Assembly: GCA_965267505.1 (NCBI GenBank)
Contig: OZ254081.1
Coordinates: 3,156,525 to 3,220,524, forward strand
Direction of reading: 5' to 3'
From: JANQHS01 sp965267505
GTDB taxonomy: Bacteria; Bacteroidota; Bacteroidia; Cytophagales; CCMP332
DNA length: 64,000 bases
In this document: piece by piece, positions 17,303-25,101 of the stretch
How the letters are laid out: each line of letters begins with the position of its first letter
How positions within the stretch are numbered: position 1 is the stretch's first letter
Notes under the pieces: model-generated
Databases searched by the model: none
Told to the model about the DNA's origin: nothing
Seen by the model: only the letters and a program-made list of their open reading frames with translations
Translations under genes and position numbers: made by a program

Positions 17303-18558
17303 TCCAGGCTTACCTGGATAAATCTTCATATCCAGAATACCAGCCAATAAAAAAAAACCATAAGGAATACGGCCTAATCATAGTTATCCCAAGCTTTGAA
17401 GAGCCCAAGCTCAAAGAGTCTCTATTGAGTTTAGCTTCATGCAGCCCTCCGGATGATTCGGTTTTGGTGATCGTTGTTGTGAATCAAAGTGAAGAGCAGG
17501 GGAAAGATCTTAGCCCTGAAAATCAAATAAACTGGGATCAGACAATAAATATTCAGGACTCATTTCCATCCTGGCTCGATCTGAAAGGGATCAAAGCAAT
17601 ACTTCCAAAAAAATTGGCCGGGGTTGGCCTGGCCAGGAAGATCGGGATGGACCATGCCCTAGAATTTCATTTACTGAATAAAAAGCCAAAAGCTCCTATT
17701 GTCTGTTTCGATGCAGACTGTCTTGTTGAAACCAGTTATCTAAAAAGCCTTGAAGAACATTTTAATAGGTTTTCAAATTCTCCTGCAGCCAGCATTAGGT
17801 TTGAACATCCTTTAGATTCAGAAAACTCGGAAGAAATTGCCCTTTATGAGCTAAGACTTAGAGTATATATCCAGGGTTTACGATGGGCAGGATATCCTTA
17901 TGCCTTTCATACTATTGGATCCAGCATGGCTGTAAGGGCTGTGGATTATGCCAGAATTGGAGGAATGAATAAGCTAAAAGCGGGCGAAGATTTCTACTTT
18001 CTTCATAAGCTCTTTCCCCTTCAAAATTTCTCAGAGATTCAAAACACCTGTGTTTATCCTTCCCCAAGGGAGTCTGAAAGAGTACCATTTGGAACCGGCA
18101 GGGCCATGCTTAACCATGCCGAAGGATTGGATGACCTGGAAAGTTATTTTCCGATTGAATCATACTCGATCCTGAGAGAAAACCTGGATGCCCTTAGATC
18201 TGTTTGTCAATCGGACGGCCCGGAATCTGCAAGAAATCTTAATTCCAGAATCCACCCATTACTCCTTGAGACTATTAAGTTTAACCAGGAGGAATTGATC
18301 AAAGACCTTCACATTAATTCTAAAACAGTTGAATCAAGGCTTAAGCGTCTTTTCTTTCACCTCAGTGGCATCAGAATACTTCAATTTTTTCATGCATTGA
18401 GAGATTCTGACTCAAAAAAGGATACAAGTCTTATTGAATCAGCAAACTGGCTCCTTGAAAAATGTGGTATCAAGAAAAGCGAATACTCATCTCATAATAC
18501 AAATGATGTATTGGAAAAATTTAGAGAACTGCAATCCAGACCCTGGACTCCAGACTAG
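17275..18558 (+). CDS. Family 2-like glycosyltransferase
   Basis: A 427-aa protein with a GT-A-like domain. An early strand (YGLIIVIPSFEE), a VVVNQSEE strand and a DxD-like metal site (CFDADCLV, about residue 148) are followed by a second half with ED-like residues (KAGEDFYFLHKL) expected in GT2 enzymes. It has no membrane segment. The frame starts with TTG at 17275 inside the end of pdxH; no better start exists before the first strand. Donor and acceptor are unknown, and there are no other glycan genes beside it. It converges on bshB1 with a 4-base overlap. Confidence 0.75.
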   Translation: MEDLKTLALIQAYLDKSSYPEYQPIKKNHKEYGLIIVIPSFEEPKLKESLLSLASCSPPDDSVLVIVVVNQSEEQGKDLSPENQINWDQTINIQDSFPSWLDLKGIKAILPKKLAGVGLARKIGMDHALEFHLLNKKPKAPIVCFDADCLVETSYLKSLEEHFNRFSNSPAASIRFEHPLDSENSEEIALYELRLRVYIQGLRWAGYPYAFHTIGSSMAVRAVDYARIGGMNKLKAGEDFYFLHKLFPLQNFSEIQNTCVYPSPRESERVPFGTGRAMLNHAEGLDDLESYFPIESYSILRENLDALRSVCQSDGPESARNLNSRIHPLLLETIKFNQEELIKDLHINSKTVESRLKRLFFHLSGIRILQFFHALRDSDSKKDTSLIESANWLLEKCGIKKSEYSSHNTNDVLEKFRELQSRPWTPD

Positions 18559-19268
18559 ATCAAATTATTAAGACTGCTCACACCTACTTTTCTTTTTGAG
18601 GTGAAACCTTCTCCATACTGAGCTCCTATTCTTTGCCCCATAGCTACAGCCCTGGCTTCAAGATAGGTTTGAAATTTCTTAGAGGAGATATAAGTCTCTT
18701 CTTCAGAGGAATTGGGATCGAAAAATTGGCTTTTGTAACAAGCTATTGCCTCAGACCTTTTTTGGTATTGCTTACTGATATCCACCACAAAATCAGGTTC
18801 TATGAACCGATCTTGAATATAGTGGTAGACCACTTTAGCTCTCCATGGCTCATTCTGCGAGGGAACTTCATACTTTTTTAAACCAGCAAGAAACCAAGCT
18901 CTTTCTATCAACTCGGCTGTTCTTCCATGGTCAGGATGTCGATCATGCATAGCGCAAGCAAGGATGGTCTTGGGCCTGTATTTTCGGATGGCAACGATCA
19001 CCTTTTCGATCTCTTCCGGACTTTCCCCGATCATCCCATCTCGTAATCCCAAAAATTCTCTTGATTTTATCCCGATCACTTCTCCTGCTGACTTTGCCTC
19101 TTCTCTTCTTAATTCGGGCGTTCCACGAGTTCCCAACTCTCCGGATGTAAGGTCAACGATCACAACCGAACTCCCCTCTTCTACAGCCTTGATAAGAGTG
19201 CCTCCGCAGCTCATCTCAACATCATCAGGATGAGCTCCGAAAGCCAGAATATCGGTTTGGTGGGACAT
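18555..19268 (-). CDS. bshB1: PIG-L family deacetylase, bacillithiol biosynthesis BshB1
   Basis: A 237-aa zinc deacetylase. The zinc motif AHPDDVE lies near the start, a central DRHPDHGR carries the second His, and the C-terminal half has the BshB1-type SQFF and AVAMGQRIGAQYGEGF. BshB1 removes the acetyl group from N-acetylglucosaminyl-malate in bacillithiol synthesis. The ATG at 19268 is chosen because it overlaps the trxB stop (TGATG) and matches family length; the frame could extend to 19322 inside trxB. Pairing with thioredoxin reductase suits a thiol-redox role. The name is inferred from the family in Bacteroidota. Confidence 0.85.
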   Translation of the reverse strand: MSHQTDILAFGAHPDDVEMSCGGTLIKAVEEGSSVVIVDLTSGELGTRGTPELRREEAKSAGEVIGIKSREFLGLRDGMIGESPEEIEKVIVAIRKYRPKTILACAMHDRHPDHGRTAELIERAWFLAGLKKYEVPSQNEPWRAKVVYHYIQDRFIEPDFVVDISKQYQKRSEAIACYKSQFFDPNSSEEETYISSKKFQTYLEARAVAMGQRIGAQYGEGFTSKRKVGVSSLNNLI

Positions 19269-20209
19269 CAAATGATCCTTTCTTCGGCCAGGTATCTCTC
19301 TGCATCCAGAGCAGCCATACAACCAGTACCAGCCGCTGTAATTGCCTGGCGATACACTTTATCTGCAGCATCGCCGCTCACATAAACACCAGGAATATCA
19401 GTCTTTGCAGATCCATTTTTGGTTACCAGATAACCTGTATCATCCATTTCCAATTGACCTTTGAAAATATCGGTATTGGGTTTATGGCCGATTGCGACAA
19501 AGAATCCTTTAATAGGGATCTCTTTCTCTTCACCGGTTTTATTGTTCTTTACCCTTACTCCTTCCACTTCCTCATCTCCAAGAACCTCCAATGGTTCAGT
19601 ATTCCAAAGAACTTCAAGATTTTCTGTAGACATAACTCTCTCCTGCATGATCTTGGAAGCTCGCATTTCACCCTTTCTAACCAACAAGTAAACTTTATTA
19701 CAAAGTTTTGCCAGATAGGTAGCTTCTTCCGCGGCAGAATCTCCTCCGCCAACAACAACAACATCCATTCCCCTATAAAAGAAACCGTCGCATACGGCAC
19801 AGGCAGAAACGCCCTTGGAATTCAATCTTTGCTCAGATTCCAAGCCAAGCCATTTTGCTGATGCACCTGTAGAGATTATTACTGTATGAGCTTTAACCTC
19901 ATGCTTGTTATCAATGGTCAAAACATGGGGCTTGGAAGAGAAGTCAACCTTGGTAACCATTCCGTGACGGATCTCAGTCCCAAATCTTTCGGCCTGCTCC
20001 TGAAACTCAGTCATCATGGCAGGTCCATTGATGCCTTTTGGATAGCCTGGGAAATTCTCTACATCATTGGTAATGGTAAGCTGGCCTCCAGGTTGCCCAC
20101 CCTGGTACAAAACCGGGCTTAGAGCAGCTCTGGCAGCATAAATTGCAGCAGTATATCCGGCTGGTCCGGAACCAATGATCACACAATTTTCAACTTTATT
20201 TTCTGACAT
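19268..20209 (-). CDS. trxB: Thioredoxin reductase
   Basis: A 313-aa FAD/NADPH enzyme that reduces thioredoxin. The FAD motif GSGPAGYTAA is near the N-terminus, the redox pair is Cys137-Ala-Val-Cys140, the NADPH fold is VVVVGGGDSAAEEA, and a final FAD block reads GVYVSGDAADKVYRQAITAAGTGC. The length is typical. It is translationally coupled to bshB1 (TGATG). The cap of the pnp terminator lies between pnp and its start, so it probably has its own promoter. Confidence 0.97.
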   Translation of the reverse strand: MSENKVENCVIIGSGPAGYTAAIYAARAALSPVLYQGGQPGGQLTITNDVENFPGYPKGINGPAMMTEFQEQAERFGTEIRHGMVTKVDFSSKPHVLTIDNKHEVKAHTVIISTGASAKWLGLESEQRLNSKGVSACAVCDGFFYRGMDVVVVGGGDSAAEEATYLAKLCNKVYLLVRKGEMRASKIMQERVMSTENLEVLWNTEPLEVLGDEEVEGVRVKNNKTGEEKEIPIKGFFVAIGHKPNTDIFKGQLEMDDTGYLVTKNGSAKTDIPGVYVSGDAADKVYRQAITAAGTGCMAALDAERYLAEERII

Positions 20210-20261
20210 TTTTGTCTCTCGATTTTTGAATATTATTTATCAAAACTCAGGCCAGAAAGAT

Positions 20262-20286
20262 AAAAAAAAGGTCTCATCAGAGACCC
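20262..20286 (-). terminator. Intrinsic terminator of pnp
   Basis: A 6-bp stem GGTCTC/GAGACC with a 4-base loop (20270-20285), followed on the minus strand by eight T. It lies 9 bases after the pnp stop. Confidence 0.85.
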
Positions 20287-20294
20287 TTTTTCAT

Positions 20295-22427
20295 TTAAGC
20301 TTCTGACGCTTCAGGCTTGGGTAATAAAGCCTTCCTTGACAGTTTATATTTCCCTGATTTAGGATCGATCCCGATCAATTTGACCATGACCTCTTCTCCC
20401 AACTCAAGAACATCTTCAACCTTCTCAACTCTCTCCCATTTGATCTCGGAGATGTGAAGTAATCCCTGCTTTCCTGGCATGAATTCAATAAAGGCACCAT
20501 AGGCTTGAATACCTGCTACCTTTCCTTCATAGGTTTCTCCTTCTTCAGGAACAGCTACAATGTTTTTGATCTTGGTAACTGCCGCATCCATTGATTCTGC
20601 ATTTGTAGCAAAAATGTTGATGTGACCCTTTTCATCGATCTCTTCAATGATAACTGTAGCTCCGGTTGTTGCCTGGATCTCCTGGATGATCTTTCCACCA
20701 GGTCCGATAACCGCTCCGATCATCTCTTTGTCAATGATCATATTGGTAGACCTTGGCGCGAAAGGCTTAACATCATCATTAGGCTTAGAAATGGTTTTGG
20801 CCATTTCGCCAAGAATATGCAATCTTCCTTTTTTAGCTTGCTGAAGTGCTTCAGTAAGGATCTCTCTGGATAGGCCTTCGATCTTAATATCCATTTGACA
20901 AGCCGTGATTCCCTTCTCAGTTCCACAAACCTTGAAGTCCATATCTCCCAAGTGGTCTTCATCTCCAAGGATGTCAGAAAGAATAGCATAATTGCTTCCA
21001 TCCTTCTCGCTGATCAATCCCATGGCGATACCAGAAACCGGGGCTTTGGTTGGAATACCGGCATCCATAAGAGCAAGCGAACCTGCGCAAACCGTAGCCA
21101 TTGAACTGGAACCATTGGATTCCATGATATCAGAAACGATTCTGATAGTATAAGGATTAGCCTCTCCTTCAGGGATCATTCTTTTTAGGGCTCTTAGGGC
21201 CAGGTTGCCGTGACCAACTTCCCTTCTTGCAGGTCCACGATTAGGCTTAACCTCCCCGGTCGAGAATCCTGGAAAATTATAATGAAGCATGAATTTGTTC
21301 GATCCTTGTCTCATAGCTGAATCGATCAATTGCTCATCAAGTTTGGTTCCAAGGGTTACAGAGGTTAAACTTTGAGTTTCGCCCCTGGTGAAGATCGAAG
21401 ATCCATGAGCTGCAGGAAGGTAGTTCACCTCTGTCCAGATCGGTCTGATCTCATCAGGTTTCCTACCGTCAAGCCTGATCTTGCTATCCAAAAGAGCCTT
21501 ACGAGCTGCTTTTTTCTCAACATCGCCAAAATACCTAGCAACGATCGAAGAATCGATCTCTGCATCCTCAGGGAATCCTGCTAGGAATTCTTCCTTGATC
21601 TCTGAGTTCAATCTTTTCCTCTCTTTCTTTGAAGCCAGCCCTTTTGAAGCTACTTCATAGAACTTGTCAAACAGGCCATTAACCTTTTCTCTAAGCTCTT
21701 CATCATCAGTTTCGTGGGAGTATTCTCTCTTTTCAGTTTTTCCCAGCTCTTTTTCAAGCTCTTTTTGAGCAGTACAATGAACTTTGATGGTCTCATGCCC
21801 AAAGAAAATGGCTTCAACCATTTCTTCCTCGCTTACCTCACCAAATTCACCTTCCACCATGGTTACATTCTCAGCAGTAGCACCGATCATAATATCGATG
21901 TCACTGTTTTCAAGTTCTTCCGGAGATGGATTGATCTTAAGATTACCGTCGATCCTTCCGACTCTTACTTCAGAAATTGGTCCACTGAATGGTATATCCG
22001 AGATCATCAACGCAGATGAAGCCGCTAAAGCTGCAAGTGCATCCGGTGCGACCTTAGGATCAGCCGAGATCAAGCTAATATTTACTTGAGTATCAGCGTG
22101 ATAATCATCTGGAAATAAAGGTCTTATGGCTCTGTCAATGATCCTACAGATAAGGATCTCGTAGTCGGAAAGTCTTCCTTCTCTTTTCAAAAAGCCTCCT
22201 GGTATTCTACCTGCGGCAGCGAATTTTTCCTGGTAATCAACAGAAAGAGGAAGGAAGTCTGTTCCTTCCCTTGCTTCTTTATTAGAAACAACGGTCGCCA
22301 GGAGTATGGCGTTACCTACTTGAACGGTTACAGCACCGTCAGCTTGCCTTGCAAACCGACCTGCTTCAATTTTTACCCCAGTCCCATCTGGCTGAGTAAA
22401 GGTCTTGCTATGAAAGTTTGGTTTCAT
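20295..22427 (-). CDS. pnp: Polyribonucleotide nucleotidyltransferase (PNPase)
   Basis: A 710-aa phosphorolytic 3'-5' exoribonuclease that also adds 3' tails. Two RNase PH-like domains are visible (first with FLPLSVDYQEKFAAAGRIPGG-type block; second with GSSIFTRGETQSL and PYTIRIVSDIMESNGSSSMA). A KH domain (IGAVIGPGGKIIQEIQ) and an S1 domain (YEGKVAGIQAYGAFIEF) follow. The ATG at 22427 (MKPNF) is used. The extension to 22499 would translate the rpsO terminator hairpin and adds a non-family N-terminus. It follows rpsO, a widely conserved order. Confidence 0.97.
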   Translation of the reverse strand: MKPNFHSKTFTQPDGTGVKIEAGRFARQADGAVTVQVGNAILLATVVSNKEAREGTDFLPLSVDYQEKFAAAGRIPGGFLKREGRLSDYEILICRIIDRAIRPLFPDDYHADTQVNISLISADPKVAPDALAALAASSALMISDIPFSGPISEVRVGRIDGNLKINPSPEELENSDIDIMIGATAENVTMVEGEFGEVSEEEMVEAIFFGHETIKVHCTAQKELEKELGKTEKREYSHETDDEELREKVNGLFDKFYEVASKGLASKKERKRLNSEIKEEFLAGFPEDAEIDSSIVARYFGDVEKKAARKALLDSKIRLDGRKPDEIRPIWTEVNYLPAAHGSSIFTRGETQSLTSVTLGTKLDEQLIDSAMRQGSNKFMLHYNFPGFSTGEVKPNRGPARREVGHGNLALRALKRMIPEGEANPYTIRIVSDIMESNGSSSMATVCAGSLALMDAGIPTKAPVSGIAMGLISEKDGSNYAILSDILGDEDHLGDMDFKVCGTEKGITACQMDIKIEGLSREILTEALQQAKKGRLHILGEMAKTISKPNDDVKPFAPRSTNMIIDKEMIGAVIGPGGKIIQEIQATTGATVIIEEIDEKGHINIFATNAESMDAAVTKIKNIVAVPEEGETYEGKVAGIQAYGAFIEFMPGKQGLLHISEIKWERVEKVEDVLELGEEVMVKLIGIDPKSGKYKLSRKALLPKPEASEA

Positions 22428-22468
22428 GAAATATACAGATATGATAAAGGGGCCATCTTCTACCCCAT

Positions 22469-22498
22469 AAAAAAACAATGGGGGGACAAAGCCCCCCA
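22469..22498 (-). terminator. Intrinsic terminator between rpsO and pnp
   Basis: A TGGGGGG/CCCCCCA stem with a 6-base loop (22479-22498) and a minus-strand tail of TTG then seven T. It begins 5 bases after the rpsO stop and lies wholly in the pnp leader, so pnp is read through it or has its own start downstream. Confidence 0.85.
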
Positions 22499-22503
22499 AT
22501 AAA

Positions 22504-22773
22504 TTATTTTCTAAGGTTCAGGGTCTTGATTATTTCCCTGTAACGCTCGATATCCTGATTTTGAAGATACCCTAGCATCTTCCTTCTTTTTCCCACCAAT
22601 TTCATCAGGCCTAGGCGGGAGGAGAAATCCTTTTTATTAATCTTTAGGTGATCAGTCAAATGCTTAATCCTTTCGGTCATCAGCGCGATCTGCGCTTCAG
22701 GAGAACCAGTGTCGGTCTTTCCTTTTCCGTACTTAGCGAAGATTTCTTCCTTTCTTTCCTTCGTAAACGACAT
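22504..22773 (-). CDS. rpsO: 30S ribosomal protein S15
   Basis: An 89-aa protein with the full S15 signature: GSPEAQIALMTERIKHLTDHLK, then DFSSRLGLMKLVGKRRKMLGYL. S15 binds 16S rRNA early in the assembly of the platform of the small subunit. A strong Bacteroidota-type promoter lies about 35-65 bases upstream and a terminator follows directly. Confidence 0.98.
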   Translation of the reverse strand: MSFTKERKEEIFAKYGKGKTDTGSPEAQIALMTERIKHLTDHLKINKKDFSSRLGLMKLVGKRRKMLGYLQNQDIERYREIIKTLNLRK

Positions 22774-22806
22774 TCAATCAAATATTTATCTCAAAAATTA
22801 GGAGCG

Positions 22807-22837
22807 CAAAATTAGCTCCATAATTCGTGAATTACAA
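22807..22837 (-). promoter_or_regulatory. Bacteroidota-type promoter of rpsO
   Basis: On the minus strand TTG (22837-22835), a 20-base spacer and TAATTTTG (22814-22807) match the TTG / TAnnTTTG consensus with the expected spacing. The start of rpsO is about 35 bases downstream. GGAGC and GCTCC flank the -7 element as a short inverted repeat. Confidence 0.7.
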
Positions 22838-22841
22838 ATGG

Positions 22842-24287
22842 TCAGGCACTATAAGTCCTGGGCATGAGACGGGACTTAAGCCTTTGCCATTGAACGATAT
22901 AAAAGTCAGCATCAAAGAGAGCGGAATCCTTCCTGGCCTTGGACAAAAACCAAAGCCCTAATATCATTAATAGCACATTTGCCGCCCACATTCCATAGGC
23001 AACCTCTATCAGGTTTTGTTTGGCAAGCTTTTCACCTGTTAAGGATATCACATAGTAAATGATAAACAGGATTATGGAAACCAGAACGGGAACCCCTAAG
23101 CCGCCTTTCTTTATAATAGAACCAAGGGGTGCTCCTAAAAAGAACATCACGAGGCAAGCGAACGCATTCGTGTACTTTTTATACTTTTCAATGGCGTAGA
23201 GGCTCTTTTCCTGATTTCTCCATTTATGTTGTTCTGCATAAGAGCTGGAGAAGCCTTTCACATTTCTTACCGAATTGATAGCCTTGGATATGATCCTATA
23301 CTGTTCGACCGGAGCCATCTCTTCAGGTTGCCAGGGCCTATAGCCCATATCAGGTAACTCCCCTGCCTTTTCATATTTATCTTTCCTTAACATGTAATCA
23401 TAAAAGCCGACAAGACTTGTATAAAAGCCTTTGCTGAGCTTTTTATTCATAACAGTAAAGGAATCGATCTTCGAATTCAGTTCTGAAATATTGTTCATTA
23501 CCCTGTGGGGCTTAAACAATTCCTCATCGGTCTTCTTAAATTTGAATGACTCTAAGCCAAAAAGCATTTCGTTCTTATCGAAGGAAGCCAGGGTGACCGT
23601 TTCGTTTTCCTTTCTTCTGGGGTTCTTTTTCTTCTGGGAATAGATCCTCCCATTGTAAAGTGTCAATTTCAAATACTCCCCAGAATTAAAAGTTTCCATT
23701 ATCCCCCTTTCGGCCATCACCATCTTGTTGTTCCCCAGGCCTTCCGTATGGTCATAGATCATTACCCCTCTCAGGGTCTGTCCATCCTCATCCTTTGAGT
23801 CGATCCGGATGCTGATATTGGGAATTCCGTTGTAGAAAATTCCCGGTTGAATATCGACTGCCGGTTTCTTTTGACGCACATCATAAAACAGGCTCCAGGC
23901 TTTTAGATTGATCTTGGGAATAAGGGAATTATTGAACCAAAGAGAAACCCCGGCCATGAGAGTCGCAAAAAAGAACATGGGAAAAAGAACTCTTACCAGG
24001 GAAATACCTGATGATTTGATGGCTGTCAGCTCCATATGCTCTCCCAGATTCCCAAAGGTGATCAGGCAGGCCAGAAGAATTGCCAGCGGTAGGGCAATGG
24101 GTGTCATGGTCAATGCGAAATAGAAGATCAACTTCAGATAGACCATGAATCCAAGATCCTTCCCGATCATTTGATTGATATAACCCAAAAAGAATTGAAG
24201 AAGGAATATGAATACTACTACCGAGAAGGTAATCAGGAAAGGCCCAATGAAGGCCTGGAAGACAAGCTTGTCAATTTTTTTTAGCAC
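22842..24287 (-). CDS. LptF/LptG family (YjgP/YjgQ) permease
   Basis: A 481-aa inner-membrane protein with the family layout: three N-terminal membrane helices (about 12-125), a large periplasmic beta domain of about 240 residues, and three C-terminal helices (about 375-460). The N-terminal part has the typical FLLQFFLGYINQMIGKDL and ALPLAILLACLITFGNLGEHMELTAIKSSGIS block. LptF and LptG with LptB pull lipopolysaccharide from the inner membrane to the Lpt bridge. Which of the two it is cannot be told. The start is GTG. It follows the START-like gene by 11 bases. Confidence 0.9.
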   Translation of the reverse strand: MLKKIDKLVFQAFIGPFLITFSVVVFIFLLQFFLGYINQMIGKDLGFMVYLKLIFYFALTMTPIALPLAILLACLITFGNLGEHMELTAIKSSGISLVRVLFPMFFFATLMAGVSLWFNNSLIPKINLKAWSLFYDVRQKKPAVDIQPGIFYNGIPNISIRIDSKDEDGQTLRGVMIYDHTEGLGNNKMVMAERGIMETFNSGEYLKLTLYNGRIYSQKKKNPRRKENETVTLASFDKNEMLFGLESFKFKKTDEELFKPHRVMNNISELNSKIDSFTVMNKKLSKGFYTSLVGFYDYMLRKDKYEKAGELPDMGYRPWQPEEMAPVEQYRIISKAINSVRNVKGFSSSYAEQHKWRNQEKSLYAIEKYKKYTNAFACLVMFFLGAPLGSIIKKGGLGVPVLVSIILFIIYYVISLTGEKLAKQNLIEVAYGMWAANVLLMILGLWFLSKARKDSALFDADFYIVQWQRLKSRLMPRTYSA

Positions 24288-24298
24288 GCTAAAGGCTA

Positions 24299-24697
24299 TT
24301 AACCCCCTACTATGCTTTTGAGTTCCTCAACAAGAGATTCCCATACATCAAATTGTTCACCTTCATCAACAATATTGTCAGTATAATCCACCACATGGAG
24401 ATAATAGGTCTCTGTCATCTCATTCTTCATCATGGAAAGTTCGAGATAGTTCGGGTCCCTTTCGGCTTTCTTGTTTTCATCAAGAAATTCATACTTAACG
24501 CTTTTGAAGATTTTCTGGGAGGTCAGCTTTGCATAATGGGTTTCTCCATCCCATTCCATCTCAAGAACTTTATCTCCGTCCACAACCACACTATCAGCGA
24601 ACCACTGCTCTAATCCTCCGGGAGTTGCGAAATATGGGTAGAGAAGTTTTGGGGTTGCGTTGATCTCGAATTCAAACTCGTACTTACGTTTTTCCAT
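24299..24697 (-). CDS. START-like (SRPBCC) domain protein
   Basis: A 132-aa protein with the helix-grip pattern of the START/Bet v1 superfamily: an N-terminal strand (YEFEFEINATPKLLYPYFATPGGLEQWFAD), a central sheet ending with an ETYYLHVVDY strand, and a C-terminal long helix (VWESLVEELKSIVG). Proteins of this kind bind lipids or other small hydrophobic ligands. An ATG two codons upstream at 24703 is equally possible. It is the first gene of a pair with the LptF/G permease, which fits a lipid-related role, but that is inference. Confidence 0.8.
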   Translation of the reverse strand: MEKRKYEFEFEINATPKLLYPYFATPGGLEQWFADSVVVDGDKVLEMEWDGETHYAKLTSQKIFKSVKYEFLDENKKAERDPNYLELSMMKNEMTETYYLHVVDYTDNIVDEGEQFDVWESLVEELKSIVGG

Positions 24698-24770
24698 GCT
24701 CATTGCGAATCGTCGCCCACAGTGCCTAATGTAGCATAATAATTAAATTAATAAAACCCGTTCAAATTGT

Positions 24771-24802
24771 TTGTCTGTAGAATATTGATTTGTGTAGTTT
24801 TG
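24771..24802 (+). promoter_or_regulatory. Bacteroidota-type promoter of the tRNA-Met transcript
   Basis: TTG (24771-24773), a 21-base spacer and TAGTTTTG (24795-24802) match the phylum consensus and the known 17-23 spacing. Transcription would begin near 24808, about 180 bases upstream of tRNA-Met, and would run through the tRNA-like element. A TATAAT at 24861 directly before that element has no correctly spaced -35. Confidence 0.6.
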
Positions 24803-24866
24803 CGGCTCGATTCGGAACCACCTTTTCGAATTTGAAAACTCCAGTTTACAAATTGGATCCTATAAT

Positions 24867-24939
24867 GGCGAGGTAGCTCCCTCCTTTCCCAGAGCAAAGG
24901 CTCTGGGCGGAGGACAGGCAGGTGGAACCACCTTCGCTA
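24867..24939 (+). other. tRNA-like 73-mer sharing both ends with tRNA-Met
   Basis: The first 13 bases (GGCGAGGTAGCTC) are identical to the 5' end of tRNA-Met at 24992, and the last 9 (CCTTCGCTA) are identical to its 3' end. The total length is 73 against 74. The inside is unrelated: a strong hairpin (CCTCC / GGAGG enclosing CCCAGAGC / GCTCTGGG, 24880-24913) and GGTGGAACCACC replace the anticodon and T arms. There is no anticodon loop, so it cannot decode. It could be a decayed tRNA copy carrying a palindromic insertion, or a processing decoy in the leader. Confidence 0.5.
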
Positions 24940-24991
24940 AAAATTTTTACCACGGTTCCACATTTCTTGGTTTTTTTGCCAAGAATTTTAC

Positions 24992-25065
24992 GGCGAGGTA
25001 GCTCAGGTGGTTAGAGCGCAGGATTCATAACCCTGAGGTCGAGGGTTCAACTCCCTCCTTCGCTA
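24992..25065 (+). tRNA. tRNA-Met(CAT)
   Basis: A 74-base cloverleaf without encoded CCA (the next bases are CAA). The acceptor is GGCGAGG with CTTCGCT, the D arm is GCTC...GAGC, and the anticodon arm is CAGGA-TTCATAA-CCCTG (anticodon CAT, one A-C mismatch next to the loop). The T arm is GAGGG-TTCAACT-CCCTC and the discriminator is A. It has no initiator-type GGG/CCC pairs in the anticodon stem, so elongator Met is most likely. tRNA-Ile2 (CAT with lysidine) is not fully excluded. Confidence 0.93.
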
Positions 25066-25067
25066 CA

Positions 25068-25101
25068 AGCCTCGGAAGATCAAACTTCCGGGGCTTTTTT
25101 T
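25068..25101 (+). terminator. Intrinsic terminator of tRNA-Met
   Basis: An 11-bp stem (AGCCTCGGAAG / CTTCCGGGGCT, one T-G pair, 6-base loop) followed by seven T, starting 3 bases after the tRNA. The stop codon of the convergent nuclease gene (25080-25082) sits in the loop region, so the hairpin overlaps the last codons of that gene. The opposite strand lacks a T tract. Confidence 0.9.

Noticed and set aside
18555..19322. bshB1 start at 19322
   Set aside because: The first 18 codons lie inside trxB in another frame; the ATG at 19268 overlaps the trxB stop as TGATG.
22428..22499. Upstream extension of pnp
   Set aside because: It would translate the rpsO terminator hairpin and does not match PNPase N-termini.
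24861..24866. TATAAT directly before the tRNA-like element, as a sigma70-type -10
   Set aside because: No TTGACA-like hexamer at 16-18 bases; TTTACA is 10 and TTGAAA 23 bases upstream. Vegetative promoters in this phylum use TAnnTTTG instead.
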